Below are positions 6,143-13,379 of a DNA stretch of 17,880 nt, piece after piece (the stretch's first letter is position 1; each line of letters begins with the position of its first letter). The notes beneath the pieces are model-generated. The model did no database searches. It saw only the letters and a list, made by a program, of their open reading frames with translations, and was not told the DNA's origin. The DNA lies in assembly GCA_005239585.1 (NCBI GenBank), contig SBBU01000336.1:1-17880 (forward strand). Direction: 5' to 3'. The stretch is from Planctomycetaceae bacterium (GTDB lineage: Bacteria; Planctomycetota; MHYJ01; SBBU01). The position numbers were made by a program, and so were the translations under genes.

Positions 6143-7006
6143 ATGGCAATTGAATCTAAGCTTATTAACTGGTTAAAAAAAAAGAACAACTCGGATCGCA
6201 TTTCAATCGGGATAGGTGATGATGCTGCCTGCGTCAAATTTGATGGGCAATATCTGGTCCTCAAGGTTGATAATCTGGTATCTGGCGTTCATTTTGACCC
6301 AACCAAAACTACACCTATCGAAATTGGTAAAAAGGCGATATCAAGGGCGCTAAGTGACATTGCGGCAATGGCAGCAACTCCCCGATTTTGCCTCGTCTCA
6401 ATGGTCCTTCCACAAAGAACTAGTATCACTGAGGCTAAAAGGATATCAAGAGGGATAAAATCGGTTGCAAAAAATTTCAATATCGATATTGTAGGTGGCG
6501 ATACATCTACGCATAAAGGTCCAATGGTGATCTCGATAACAATCGTTGGCGAGGCCGAAAGATTGGTGACAAGAGATGGTGCCAGAGTGGGTGACAATAT
6601 TTACGTCACAGGAAGACTAGGCGGTTCTATTTTAGGGCATCACATGGACTTTATACCCCAGATCGCTTTGGCAAAAAAACTGGTCTCCAAGTATAAAATA
6701 ACTTCAATGATTGATGTAAGTGATGGGCTTGTGATTGATCTGAGCAGGCTCTTAGAGAAGAATCACCTTGGGGCACTGCTGTATAAGGATTCGATTCCAG
6801 TATCGACAGATGCTATAAAGCTTTCTGGCGGGACGGACGGGTTGCATCATGCCCTGTACGATGGCGAAGACTATGAGCTTTTGTTTACATCTCCTCAGGA
6901 AATACAAGGCATTTATAAAATAGGAGAGATGATCGAGAAAGAAGGAATATACCTACAGGATGGTTCACGAGTGAAAAGGTTAAGAATACGTGGATGGGAA
7001 TATTAA
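6143..7006 (+). CDS. thiL: Thiamine-monophosphate kinase
   Basis: ThiL phosphorylates thiamine monophosphate to thiamine pyrophosphate, the last step of cofactor synthesis, in the cytoplasm. The 287-residue protein shows the PurM/ThiL-superfamily signatures in order: SIGIGDDAA with D26-D27 binding metal and ATP, VDNLVSGVHF, SRALSDIAAMAA, VGGDTS, MIDVSDGL and GEDYELLF near the C-terminus. The upstream in-frame ATG at 6122 is followed at once by a TAA, so ATG 6143 is the first usable start. It lacks a Shine-Dalgarno sequence and lies almost at the predicted transcription start. The stop overlaps the next ATG by one base (TAATG), opening a four-gene overlapping operon with tsaE and an ECF sigma/anti-sigma pair. 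Confidence 0.96.
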   Translation: MAIESKLINWLKKKNNSDRISIGIGDDAACVKFDGQYLVLKVDNLVSGVHFDPTKTTPIEIGKKAISRALSDIAAMAATPRFCLVSMVLPQRTSITEAKRISRGIKSVAKNFNIDIVGGDTSTHKGPMVISITIVGEAERLVTRDGARVGDNIYVTGRLGGSILGHHMDFIPQIALAKKLVSKYKITSMIDVSDGLVIDLSRLLEKNHLGALLYKDSIPVSTDAIKLSGGTDGLHHALYDGEDYELLFTSPQEIQGIYKIGEMIEKEGIYLQDGSRVKRLRIRGWEY

Positions 7007-7479
7007 TGAAAAATATCAATTGCAGAACTGTTGTTACAGGTTCTGAGGAAGAAACAATGCAGGTTGCTGCATCGCTTTCAGATCATCTTGTCCAAGGCGA
7101 TGTGCTTGGACTTGTTGGCGAGCTTGGGTCAGGAAAAACGTGTTTCACTCGTGGTATTGCAAAGGGTATTGATGTAAAAGATCCATTGATTGTGACAAGC
7201 CCTACTTTTGTTCTAATGCAGTCCTATGAAGGGAGGTTGCGTATAGATCACTATGACATTTATAGGTTGGAAGGGCCAGAGCTTGCCTCCTTGGGGTTTT
7301 ATGAGAATAGAGCCGAGTCGATAAGTATAATAGAATGGGCTGATAGGGTTCAAAACAACCTTATTGGCGACTATCTGAGGGTAGAGATGCTAATAACGTC
7401 GCCAAGGACAAGAGAGATAAGGTTTATTCCTGTGGGTAAATTGAACCAGAACCTTGAGAATTTCGTTTTAAATATATGA
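7006..7479 (+). CDS. tsaE: tRNA threonylcarbamoyladenosine (t6A) biosynthesis ATPase TsaE
   Basis: TsaE is the ATPase that works with TsaB and TsaD to make t6A37 in ANN-decoding tRNAs. The Walker A motif GELGSGKT (residues 38-45), TSPTFVLMQSYEG, HYDIYRLEG and SIIEWAD are all characteristic, and about 157 residues is a normal length. ATG 7006 overlaps the thiL stop as TAATG. An in-frame ATG at 6994 would add four residues, and neither has a strong ribosome-binding site, so re-initiation by ribosomes leaving thiL is likely. The 3' end overlaps the sigma-factor start by four bases (ATGA). TsaB and TsaD are not in this window. Confidence 0.95.
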   Translation: MKNINCRTVVTGSEEETMQVAASLSDHLVQGDVLGLVGELGSGKTCFTRGIAKGIDVKDPLIVTSPTFVLMQSYEGRLRIDHYDIYRLEGPELASLGFYENRAESISIIEWADRVQNNLIGDYLRVEMLITSPRTREIRFIPVGKLNQNLENFVLNI

Positions 7480-8060
7480 TTACTGATTTTGCGTCGGACG
7501 AAGAGCTTCTGAAGCTTGCCAAGCAGGGGAATATTGAGGGCTTCAAGGGCATCGTAGGCAAATATCATGTTCAAATAATTAACTTTTTTTTCAGGCTGTG
7601 TCACGATAGAGATTCAGCTGAAGACTTGGCCCAGGAGGTCTTTATTAAATTGTATACTCATCTTGATGATTTTGAGCTAAAAGGGAGGCTTGTTAAATAC
7701 ATCTTCAAGATAGCGCGCAATCACTGGATAGATAAACTGAGGTACGATGCCCCTCGACCACGCGTGCTTTCTATAGATAATCCGCTTGGTCAGAATGAAA
7801 CAACTGCAAAGGATTACATTGGCATGGATGACAATCCTCCTTCAAAAACATATGAGAGGAAGGAGGTATCAAGGATAGTAACCCAGGCACTTGACAAATT
7901 GCCTGATGAACAAAGGATGGTAGTTCTTCTCTCGGAGATGCATGGTTTTAGTTATGACGAGATAAGTGAAATTATGAATGTCCCGATTGGCACTGTAAAG
8001 TCTCGACTTCATTTTGCAATCTCAAAATTAAGGAGCTTGTTGAAAGATGCAGAGGTGTGA
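7476..8060 (+). CDS. ECF-family RNA polymerase sigma factor (second)
   Basis: A 194-residue sigma-70 family protein. Region 2 appears as FFFRLCHDRDSAEDLAQEVF and IKLYTHLDDF, then KYIFKIARNHWIDKLR. Region 4 is LDKLPDEQRMVVLLSEMHGF, then YDEISEIMNVPIGTVKSRLH. The linker between the two domains is longer than in the first sigma gene (about 40 residues, with DNPLGQNETTAKDYIGMDDN). It overlaps tsaE by four bases upstream and the anti-sigma fusion by 14 bases downstream, so it is made from the thiL mRNA and coupled to both neighbours. Being embedded behind housekeeping genes suggests constant basal expression with control at the protein level by its membrane partner. Confidence 0.95.
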   Translation: MITDFASDEELLKLAKQGNIEGFKGIVGKYHVQIINFFFRLCHDRDSAEDLAQEVFIKLYTHLDDFELKGRLVKYIFKIARNHWIDKLRYDAPRPRVLSIDNPLGQNETTAKDYIGMDDNPPSKTYERKEVSRIVTQALDKLPDEQRMVVLLSEMHGFSYDEISEIMNVPIGTVKSRLHFAISKLRSLLKDAEV

Positions 8061-9861
8061 AGAATACGACATACTGGGCTTTGTAAAAGGTGAAGTAAGA
8101 GGGAGGGATGCCCAGGTAATATCCACTCACCTGTTGACTTGTGCCTCTTGCTCTAACCATGCAGATGATATAAAGATGCTATTTTCATCGCTTAGCTCGC
8201 TTGAAGATGTATCTCCACGAAAAGATTTTTCTAATATGCTTGCCCAACGAGTAACCACCTGCGCCCAGATTGATTTTATCTTGCTCCTGCGCGGCAGGAT
8301 ACAGAGGCAGAGGTCATTACAAATCGTTGAGCATGTAAAGGGTTGTAGTTACTGCCACCATAAGCTGATAGAGGCAAGGTTTGTTTTGAGCGCATTAAAA
8401 AAACTGCCTTTAGCAGAGCCTTCAGAGGATTTTGTTGAGGATACAGTGGCAAAATTGTCATTAATAAATCCAGAGACAAGGCAAGGTCTTGTAAAGCTGA
8501 TGCTCTCAAGAATGGTTAAATTAGCTAGAGCGCGTGTCATAGCGGCGTCCGGTCTCTTCTCTTTTGTGGTTCATGCGATCATTTTAATTATATTTGCGCT
8601 CTTGGTAACTCAAAATAATGTTACTGTGACAGAGGAGTCTCACTTTATTAGTACAAGCCAACCAGTTAAGAAAAGTAAATCGCTGTTTGTAAAGCTTGAT
8701 ACGTATAAAAAGGAGTTCACAAAGGAAATGTCTGGCCCAGATGTGGAGATAAGCAGATACAAAGAGGTTACTACTGAGCATGATAGCTTTGAAAGTTTTA
8801 ATAAACAACCTGCGATTCCGCCTATGTTTGTACCAAAATTTAGCTCAGCTCAATATAGATTTGACAACGGGATAGGCAATATGGTCCAAATGAGGCAGGA
8901 TTCTGCGAGTGAACAGGTTGTAAAGGGCTTGATATGGCTTGAGAAATGCCAGTCTCAGGACGGAGGCTGGAATGTTTCATTGGAGGGTGGTAAGCAGGAA
9001 TATAGAATTGGTGTTACTGCACTTGCAATTCTTGGCTTTCTGTCTGAGGGAAGTCACAATAAGGCTGGCAGATTCAAGGAGGTCATCTCGCGCGGAGTAG
9101 ACTATTTGCTCTCCAATCAGAATGAATCTGGTTTAATAGCTCAGGAGAGCGGTAGATATATGTATAACCATGGACTTGCAACAATTGCTCTGGGTGAGTG
9201 TTACATGCTATCACAGGATGAGAGTTTGAGGTCCTCAATAAAGAAGGCGATTGATTATATAGTAGCTGCGCAGATGCCAGATGGTGGGTGGGGATATCAG
9301 ATTACCTCGGAGTACAGTGACACGTCTATTGTCTGTTTTCAGGTAATGGCGCTCAGAACAGCCTATGTAGCTGGTATCAAGTCGAGTAGCATACAAGATG
9401 CCTTGAAAAAGGCGAAAAAGAGGACAATTGGTATTACGGATGAAGAGGGAAGAGTTGGCTACACAAAGAAGGGTCAGTTTGCGCCAGAATTGGGTCATTA
9501 CACTCTTACTGCGATGGGTGCATTAAGTTATGTGCTTTCATCGGTAAATGTGGACTGGGAGATGATGAATAAATATCGCAATGTGATATATGCCAATGAA
9601 TTGCCTGTTCATTCTAATGGTAAGAAGAATGACCTGCTCTTCCCCTACTTCTCGGCCCTTTTCTTGCATCAGTTGCAAGACTCGTTTTTGAAGGAATGGT
9701 CTCAAGATGTAAATCAAATGCTTTTAAAGATGCAGAAAGCAGATGGCTCTTGGCCTGATGGTCTTGACCGCTGGTATGGAGAAGGCGGTAGGATTTATAC
9801 CACTGCCCTTGTGATCTTGATTATACAATCGCCAACACGGTACCCTCGTCTTGTAACATAG
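8047..9861 (+). CDS. Tandem zinc-finger anti-sigma protein fused to a prenyltransferase/squalene-cyclase-like barrel
   Basis: A 604-residue fusion. The N-terminus has two copies of the zinc anti-sigma module about 68 residues apart: C4, H28-x3-C32-x2-C35 and C72, H96-x3-C100-x2-C103, both with identical 24-residue Cys-to-His spacing. A single hydrophobic helix (about 168-188) follows, then a charged linker. From ~290 to the end are the repeats of the alpha/alpha-barrel prenyltransferase/terpene cyclase-like superfamily: GLIWLEKCQSQDGGW, GVDYLLSNQNESG, AIDYIVAAQMPDGGWGY and MLLKMQKADGSWPDG (QDGGW-type QW motifs). The DxDD catalytic motif of squalene-hopene cyclases is not seen, so a sensing or binding role outside the membrane is more likely than cyclisation. 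It overlaps the sigma gene by 14 bases. A polyprenyl diphosphate synthase gene converges from the right. Confidence 0.88.
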   Translation: MQRCEEYDILGFVKGEVRGRDAQVISTHLLTCASCSNHADDIKMLFSSLSSLEDVSPRKDFSNMLAQRVTTCAQIDFILLLRGRIQRQRSLQIVEHVKGCSYCHHKLIEARFVLSALKKLPLAEPSEDFVEDTVAKLSLINPETRQGLVKLMLSRMVKLARARVIAASGLFSFVVHAIILIIFALLVTQNNVTVTEESHFISTSQPVKKSKSLFVKLDTYKKEFTKEMSGPDVEISRYKEVTTEHDSFESFNKQPAIPPMFVPKFSSAQYRFDNGIGNMVQMRQDSASEQVVKGLIWLEKCQSQDGGWNVSLEGGKQEYRIGVTALAILGFLSEGSHNKAGRFKEVISRGVDYLLSNQNESGLIAQESGRYMYNHGLATIALGECYMLSQDESLRSSIKKAIDYIVAAQMPDGGWGYQITSEYSDTSIVCFQVMALRTAYVAGIKSSSIQDALKKAKKRTIGITDEEGRVGYTKKGQFAPELGHYTLTAMGALSYVLSSVNVDWEMMNKYRNVIYANELPVHSNGKKNDLLFPYFSALFLHQLQDSFLKEWSQDVNQMLLKMQKADGSWPDGLDRWYGEGGRIYTTALVILIIQSPTRYPRLVT

Positions 9862-9931
9862 AAAATCCTTTCCATATTACCTTTTTCTGAAAGATCGTTA
9901 TACGGCTGGAATGACCCGCAATTTTACTGGA

Positions 9932-10924
9932 TTAGGATATCCTGTTCACGACATAGTCTGCAATTGTGGTGAGCGCTGTTTTATATTCTGACTCTTTGCA
10001 GGGGGCAATGGAATCTATTGCCTTGTTGATGTGCCACTTTGCCTTTGATATGCAGGTATTCATGACACCGTTTTGAGAAATAAGTTCTCTAACGATAGCT
10101 CTCTTGTTGAGCCCATTAGGTTTAAGAAATATGTTCTCAAGTTCCTTTGCCTTTTTCCTATCGAGGGTCTTGAAGAGTTCAAGGCAAGGCAGCGTCATTT
10201 TTCCCTTGTTTACATCAGTGCCCAGTGATTTTCCTATCTCATTTTCTTCGCCAGTTATGTCCAAACAGTCATCGATAATCTGAAAAGCGATGCCCACATT
10301 CATACCGTAGGTTCTAGCTGCTTCTATTATTCTTGGATCATCCGTGTTTTCTATGCATCCTAGTTTGCAAGCTGTTTCAAAAAGCGTTGCGGTCTTGAGC
10401 TTGATAATGTCCAAATAGTCCCTTTCGGTTATCTTTAAATTTGACCTTTGGGAGAGCTGAAGCAATTCCCCTGTACAGATCTGCTTTGTGGTTTCAGAAA
10501 GTACATCTATTACCTCTTGGTTTTGTAGCCTGGCGCACAAGACAAATACCTTTGAGAACAGGAGGTCTCCGTAGATAACACCTTCCTCGTTGCCATACTC
10601 GTTGTTTATAGTGGTAACGTTTCTTCTTATCTCAGCTTCATCTAAGATGTCATCATGCACAAGAGTTGCACTGTGCAGAATCTCAATAGTTGCCGCAAGG
10701 ATAAGGTGTGACCTTTTGACACCCCCTGTCATATTTGCAAAGTAGAGGAGGAGGGATGGGCGCAGTCGTTTTCCAGCAAATTTCAAAAGGTGTCTCGAGA
10801 TCCCCTCAAGGTACGCATACTCATTCTTTAGCTCTTTTCTGATGATTTTCTCTACTTTTTCCAGATCGCGCCTAACAAGATCATATAGCCTGTTAATCCC
10901 AATTGCTGTCGTTGGTATATTCAT
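9932..10924 (-). CDS. Polyprenyl diphosphate synthase (trans-isoprenyl synthase family)
   Basis: A 330-residue enzyme that extends allylic diphosphates with isopentenyl diphosphate to give a long-chain polyprenyl diphosphate, typically the side chain of a quinone. GKRLRPSLLLYFA (residues 51-63), the first aspartate-rich motif HDDILDEAEIRR (D91, D92, D95) and the second, IIDDCLDITG (D218, D219, D222), are present, together with GTDVNKGKMTLP. The residues just ahead of the first Asp motif (HSATLVH) are small rather than aromatic, as in medium- or long-chain synthases, so an octaprenyl/heptaprenyl-type product is more likely than farnesyl diphosphate. It starts with ATG. It is monocistronic here, convergent with the anti-sigma fusion and divergent from the coiled-coil gene. 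I see no convincing terminator in the 70-base convergent gap. Confidence 0.93.
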   Translation of the reverse strand: MNIPTTAIGINRLYDLVRRDLEKVEKIIRKELKNEYAYLEGISRHLLKFAGKRLRPSLLLYFANMTGGVKRSHLILAATIEILHSATLVHDDILDEAEIRRNVTTINNEYGNEEGVIYGDLLFSKVFVLCARLQNQEVIDVLSETTKQICTGELLQLSQRSNLKITERDYLDIIKLKTATLFETACKLGCIENTDDPRIIEAARTYGMNVGIAFQIIDDCLDITGEENEIGKSLGTDVNKGKMTLPCLELFKTLDRKKAKELENIFLKPNGLNKRAIVRELISQNGVMNTCISKAKWHINKAIDSIAPCKESEYKTALTTIADYVVNRIS

Positions 10925-11042
10925 AAATTACGGCTAGTCTAACAGAACCCATATACACTTGCAACCATTAATGTATTTACAGAAAAAGATTGCCTCTGTT
11001 ACAGTATAACCTATTGACTGTCACAAAGTTAAATCATTAGGG

Positions 11043-11663
11043 GTGGAACGATTGACAATATACCCCGAAAGGCTAATATTTTGGGTGGTGGAAGAAAAAA
11101 AATTTATAGATACAAAAAAATTGTTGAATGAGGCTGCAACCAGCGTCCCGATTGACTTGCTTTTGGCTCGCGGTAAGAGCACAGTAAAGCTTGTAAGCCG
11201 TGATAAGCTGGGTGAGCTTATTAACCAGGCCGTTATGAATATCCTGAGAAAATATCAGCACCTTGAGGGTAAGGCTGGTGCCATAACCCAAGAGACAAAA
11301 TTGGAATTCGCAGAACTTATGGCCGAATATAAGAAATCACTCGAGGTGCAAGAGTCGCTCAAACATAGTAAAGAGGGTATGCAGTCGGAGATAGAAGAAT
11401 TAAAAAAACATGTATCCAGCAGGGCAGCCGACGGTTCAGAGGTAGATCTGCTTGAGAGAAGAATCGAAAAGCTTTCAGGGCATGCCAAAAACCTTGAAAA
11501 TGCCCTCAAGGCGCTGGCTGAGCAGAAAATTTATTCTAATACTCAGATCCAGGGGATCCTAACTGATCTTGGTGTTAATCCGGAAGATAAGACTTTTGAA
11601 AAGAAAATGAAGATGTTCAAGATAATCCTGGACGAAAATAAAAAGATACAGAGTTCCAGTTAA
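11043..11663 (+). CDS. Coiled-coil protein upstream of the actin-like gene
   Basis: About 206 residues, not a family I recognise. The N-terminal ~75 residues (IYPERLIFWVVEEKKFIDTK, then VPIDLLLARGKSTVKLVSRD) look globular. The middle, residues ~85-165, is rich in E, K, L and Q with heptad-like spacing and is probably a coiled coil. The tail reads GILTDLGVNPEDKTFEKKM. There is no signal peptide or membrane helix, so it is probably cytoplasmic. The reading given starts at GTG 11043. TTG 11052, in the same frame, has GGGGTGG five bases upstream and may be the true start. It ends 65 bases before the MamK-like gene on the same strand, suggesting a filament-associated partner, but that is inferred from position and coiled-coil character only. 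Confidence 0.8.
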   Translation: MERLTIYPERLIFWVVEEKKFIDTKKLLNEAATSVPIDLLLARGKSTVKLVSRDKLGELINQAVMNILRKYQHLEGKAGAITQETKLEFAELMAEYKKSLEVQESLKHSKEGMQSEIEELKKHVSSRAADGSEVDLLERRIEKLSGHAKNLENALKALAEQKIYSNTQIQGILTDLGVNPEDKTFEKKMKMFKIILDENKKIQSSS

Positions 11664-11667
11664 ACCC

Positions 11668-11696
11668 TTGACACGGGCCGCACAGGTCGATAAAGT
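11668..11696 (+). promoter_or_regulatory. Promoter of the MamK-like gene
   Basis: TTGACA (11668-11673, perfect) and TAAAGT (11691-11696, 4/6) are separated by 17 bases. The -35 box begins four bases after the stop of the coiled-coil gene. A start near 11703 leaves a short leader containing GGGGAG (11717-11722), six bases ahead of the ATG. The actin-like gene can therefore be transcribed independently of its neighbour. Confidence 0.6.
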
Positions 11697-11728
11697 TTGA
11701 CAAGTGTTTTATTTACGGGGAGTAAGCT

Positions 11729-12787
11729 ATGGCAGAAAAAGATAGAGGAATATTCTACGTCGGCATGGATCTTGGGAGTTTCAAGACATCCATAGCTGGT
11801 GTAAATGGCGTCAGAGAAAGTTTCTTTAGCGTCGTTGGATATCCGAGGGACGAAATTTCGAGAAAGCTCTTTACTCAACAAGCAATCTTCGGAGAAGATG
11901 TATTGAAACATAGGCTGGCTCTTGATGTAGTGCGGCCGTTCGAGAAGGGGTTGATGAAGTATCAGGAGATGACAAAGGATGGTGAATTCACCGAGGCGGA
12001 TATAAAAAAGCATGCCAAGGCTGCAGTTGATCTCGTGAGATACGCTCAAGTTCGAGTTCGTGCACCAAAAGGTGATCTCATCTACTGCGTGATCGGAGCT
12101 CCGGCAAGGGCAAGTATTAAAAACAAACAGGCGCTAATTGATGCCTCAAAAGAGGCATTCGATGCTGTGATGATCGTATCAGAACCATTTGCCGTTGCAT
12201 ACGGTATCGGCACCTTGGAAGATGCGATGGTGATCGATATCGGCGCAGGTACTGTTGACCTCTGCCGTATGCATGGAACGATACCAAGTGAAGATGATCA
12301 GATTACTCTTACAACTGCTGGTGACTATGTCGATGAAATGTTCTTAAAACTAATAACTCAAAATCACAAAGAGGTTCAGGTAACTATAAACATGGCACGC
12401 GAGATAAAAGAGAAACACAGCTTTGTACATGATTTTCAGGAAAGAGTAGAAGTCATGCTTCCTGTCGCGGGAAAGCCGACCAAGGTAGATCTTACTAACG
12501 ATCTCAAGATTGCATGTCAGATGATAGTTCCACCTATCGTTGATGCACTGAGACAGCTCATTGCTACATATGACCCTGAATTTCAGCGTCGAATGATGAA
12601 TAACATCGTCCTTGCAGGCGGCGGAAGCCAGCTTCGCGGTCTTGATAAGTTGATTGAGGAGGCACTCAGGGAGTATGGCGGCGGGCATGCGAAAAGGGTT
12701 AATGAACCTGTCTTTGCTGGTGCAAATGGCGCCTTGAAACTTGCCACAGAGATGCCCAAGGAATTCTGGGCAGAGCTGCGCAAATAG
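11729..12787 (+). CDS. MamK-family actin-like ATPase
   Basis: A 352-residue protein of the actin/Hsp70 ATPase superfamily, close in length and motif content to MamK, the filament that positions magnetosomes. Phosphate-1 is DLGSFKTSIAG (from D14), phosphate-2 is VIDIGAGTVDLC (D170) and the adenosine loop is IVLAGGGSQLRGL (~293-305). E152 in VSEPFAVAYG sits where the actin-fold catalytic glutamate is found. MamK-like features include VVGYPRDEI, GAPARASIKNKQ and GTIPSEDDQITLTTAGDYVD. MamK-like proteins are also found outside magnetotactic bacteria, and no mamA/B/E/M/O/P/Q gene is in this window, so a general cytoskeletal or plasmid/organelle-positioning filament is as likely as a magnetosome one. 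It has its own promoter and a GGGGAG ribosome-binding site. MreB and ParM are alternatives, but the motif wording fits MamK better. Confidence 0.88.
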   Translation: MAEKDRGIFYVGMDLGSFKTSIAGVNGVRESFFSVVGYPRDEISRKLFTQQAIFGEDVLKHRLALDVVRPFEKGLMKYQEMTKDGEFTEADIKKHAKAAVDLVRYAQVRVRAPKGDLIYCVIGAPARASIKNKQALIDASKEAFDAVMIVSEPFAVAYGIGTLEDAMVIDIGAGTVDLCRMHGTIPSEDDQITLTTAGDYVDEMFLKLITQNHKEVQVTINMAREIKEKHSFVHDFQERVEVMLPVAGKPTKVDLTNDLKIACQMIVPPIVDALRQLIATYDPEFQRRMMNNIVLAGGGSQLRGLDKLIEEALREYGGGHAKRVNEPVFAGANGALKLATEMPKEFWAELRK

Positions 12788-12791
12788 TAAC

Positions 12792-12827
12792 CCCGCCCAC
12801 ATAAAAAAATTCAAAAAGGAGGGCGGG
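12792..12827 (+). other. GC-rich inverted repeat spanning the SixA ribosome-binding site and start
   Basis: CCCGCCC (12792-12798) can pair with GGGCGGG (12821-12827) around a 22-base A-rich loop. The right arm overlaps the end of AGGAGGG and the first base of the SixA GTG, so the hairpin would hide the translation start. It begins five bases after the actin-like gene's stop. It has no U-run, so an ordinary intrinsic terminator is less likely than a translational control element. Confidence 0.4.
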
Positions 12828-13285
12828 TGAATCTTTATATAGCAAGGCACGCAGCTGCTGAATCGGGCACTCCTGATGAGGCAAGGATGCTCTCAAATCA
12901 GGGGATCCAGGAGGCAAACCAAGTCAGACAGTTTCTGGTTGATAACAAAATCAGTTTTGACTGTGCTCTCTCCAGTCCGCTTGCAAGAGCGGTCCACACC
13001 GCTCAGATTCTAAAGGATGACTGCGAGCTGATTCAAAGTGGAAATCTGATACCGGGTGCAACACCATCCATGATTGTATCTGCGGTACCAGTTGGGAAAT
13101 CAGAAATCCTGATTGTAGGCCACCAACCCGACATGGGGAGGTTCATTTCATTTCTAATCTCTGGAGGGACACTCGAACTGGAGTTTGTACTGGGCACATG
13201 CTCGATCGCTAAAATAGAAGTGGATAGGCTCCCTCTTACACGCCCAGGCAGGCTGCACTGGATTGTCCCTCCCCGGATTCTTTGA
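12827..13285 (+). CDS. SixA-type phosphohistidine phosphatase (histidine phosphatase superfamily)
   Basis: A 152-residue protein of the branch-1 histidine phosphatase (RHG) superfamily. The phosphate-binding core is YIARHAAAESG, with catalytic H8 but alanine in place of the usual glycine of RHG. SSPLARAVHTAQIL supplies the second arginine, and VGHQPDMG holds the second catalytic histidine (H99). Length and LYxxRH N-terminus match SixA, which removes phosphate from phosphohistidine in phosphorelay and PTS proteins. The GTG start is chosen because it places the RH motif correctly and follows AGGAGG at four-base spacing. It is 39 bases downstream of the actin-like gene on the same strand, so the two may be co-expressed, but a functional link is not shown. 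The substrate is unknown. Confidence 0.87.
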   Translation: MNLYIARHAAAESGTPDEARMLSNQGIQEANQVRQFLVDNKISFDCALSSPLARAVHTAQILKDDCELIQSGNLIPGATPSMIVSAVPVGKSEILIVGHQPDMGRFISFLISGGTLELEFVLGTCSIAKIEVDRLPLTRPGRLHWIVPPRIL

Positions 13286-13330
13286 TTCTATCTCTGAATT
13301 ACCTCTAGAAACAAATTTTGAGTAACTTTT

Positions 13331-13359
13331 TTGACCGATTGAGGGTCTAAATTTATATA
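13331..13359 (+). promoter_or_regulatory. Promoter of the HEAT-repeat gene
   Basis: TTGACC (13331-13336), 17 bases and TATATA (13354-13359) form a good housekeeping-type promoter. It is 20 bases before the ATG, in a T-rich stretch following sixA. AAGGAG (13367-13372) sits seven bases ahead of the start. Confidence 0.55.
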
Positions 13360-13379
13360 GATATTTAAGGAGATGCGAT

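Noticed and set aside
9862..9931. A bidirectional terminator between the convergent anti-sigma fusion and polyprenyl synthase genes
   Set aside because: No stem of useful length could be found in these 70 bases.
10925..11042. Divergent promoters for the polyprenyl synthase and coiled-coil genes
   Set aside because: Boxes such as TTGACT (11014) and TATAAC (11005) occur, but none pairs with a partner at 16-18 bases, so no promoter is claimed here.
11729..12787. A magnetosome gene island
   Set aside because: Only the MamK-like protein is suggestive. No mamA, mamB, mamE, mamM, mamO, mamP or mamQ homologue is encoded nearby, and the flanking genes are housekeeping or unknown.
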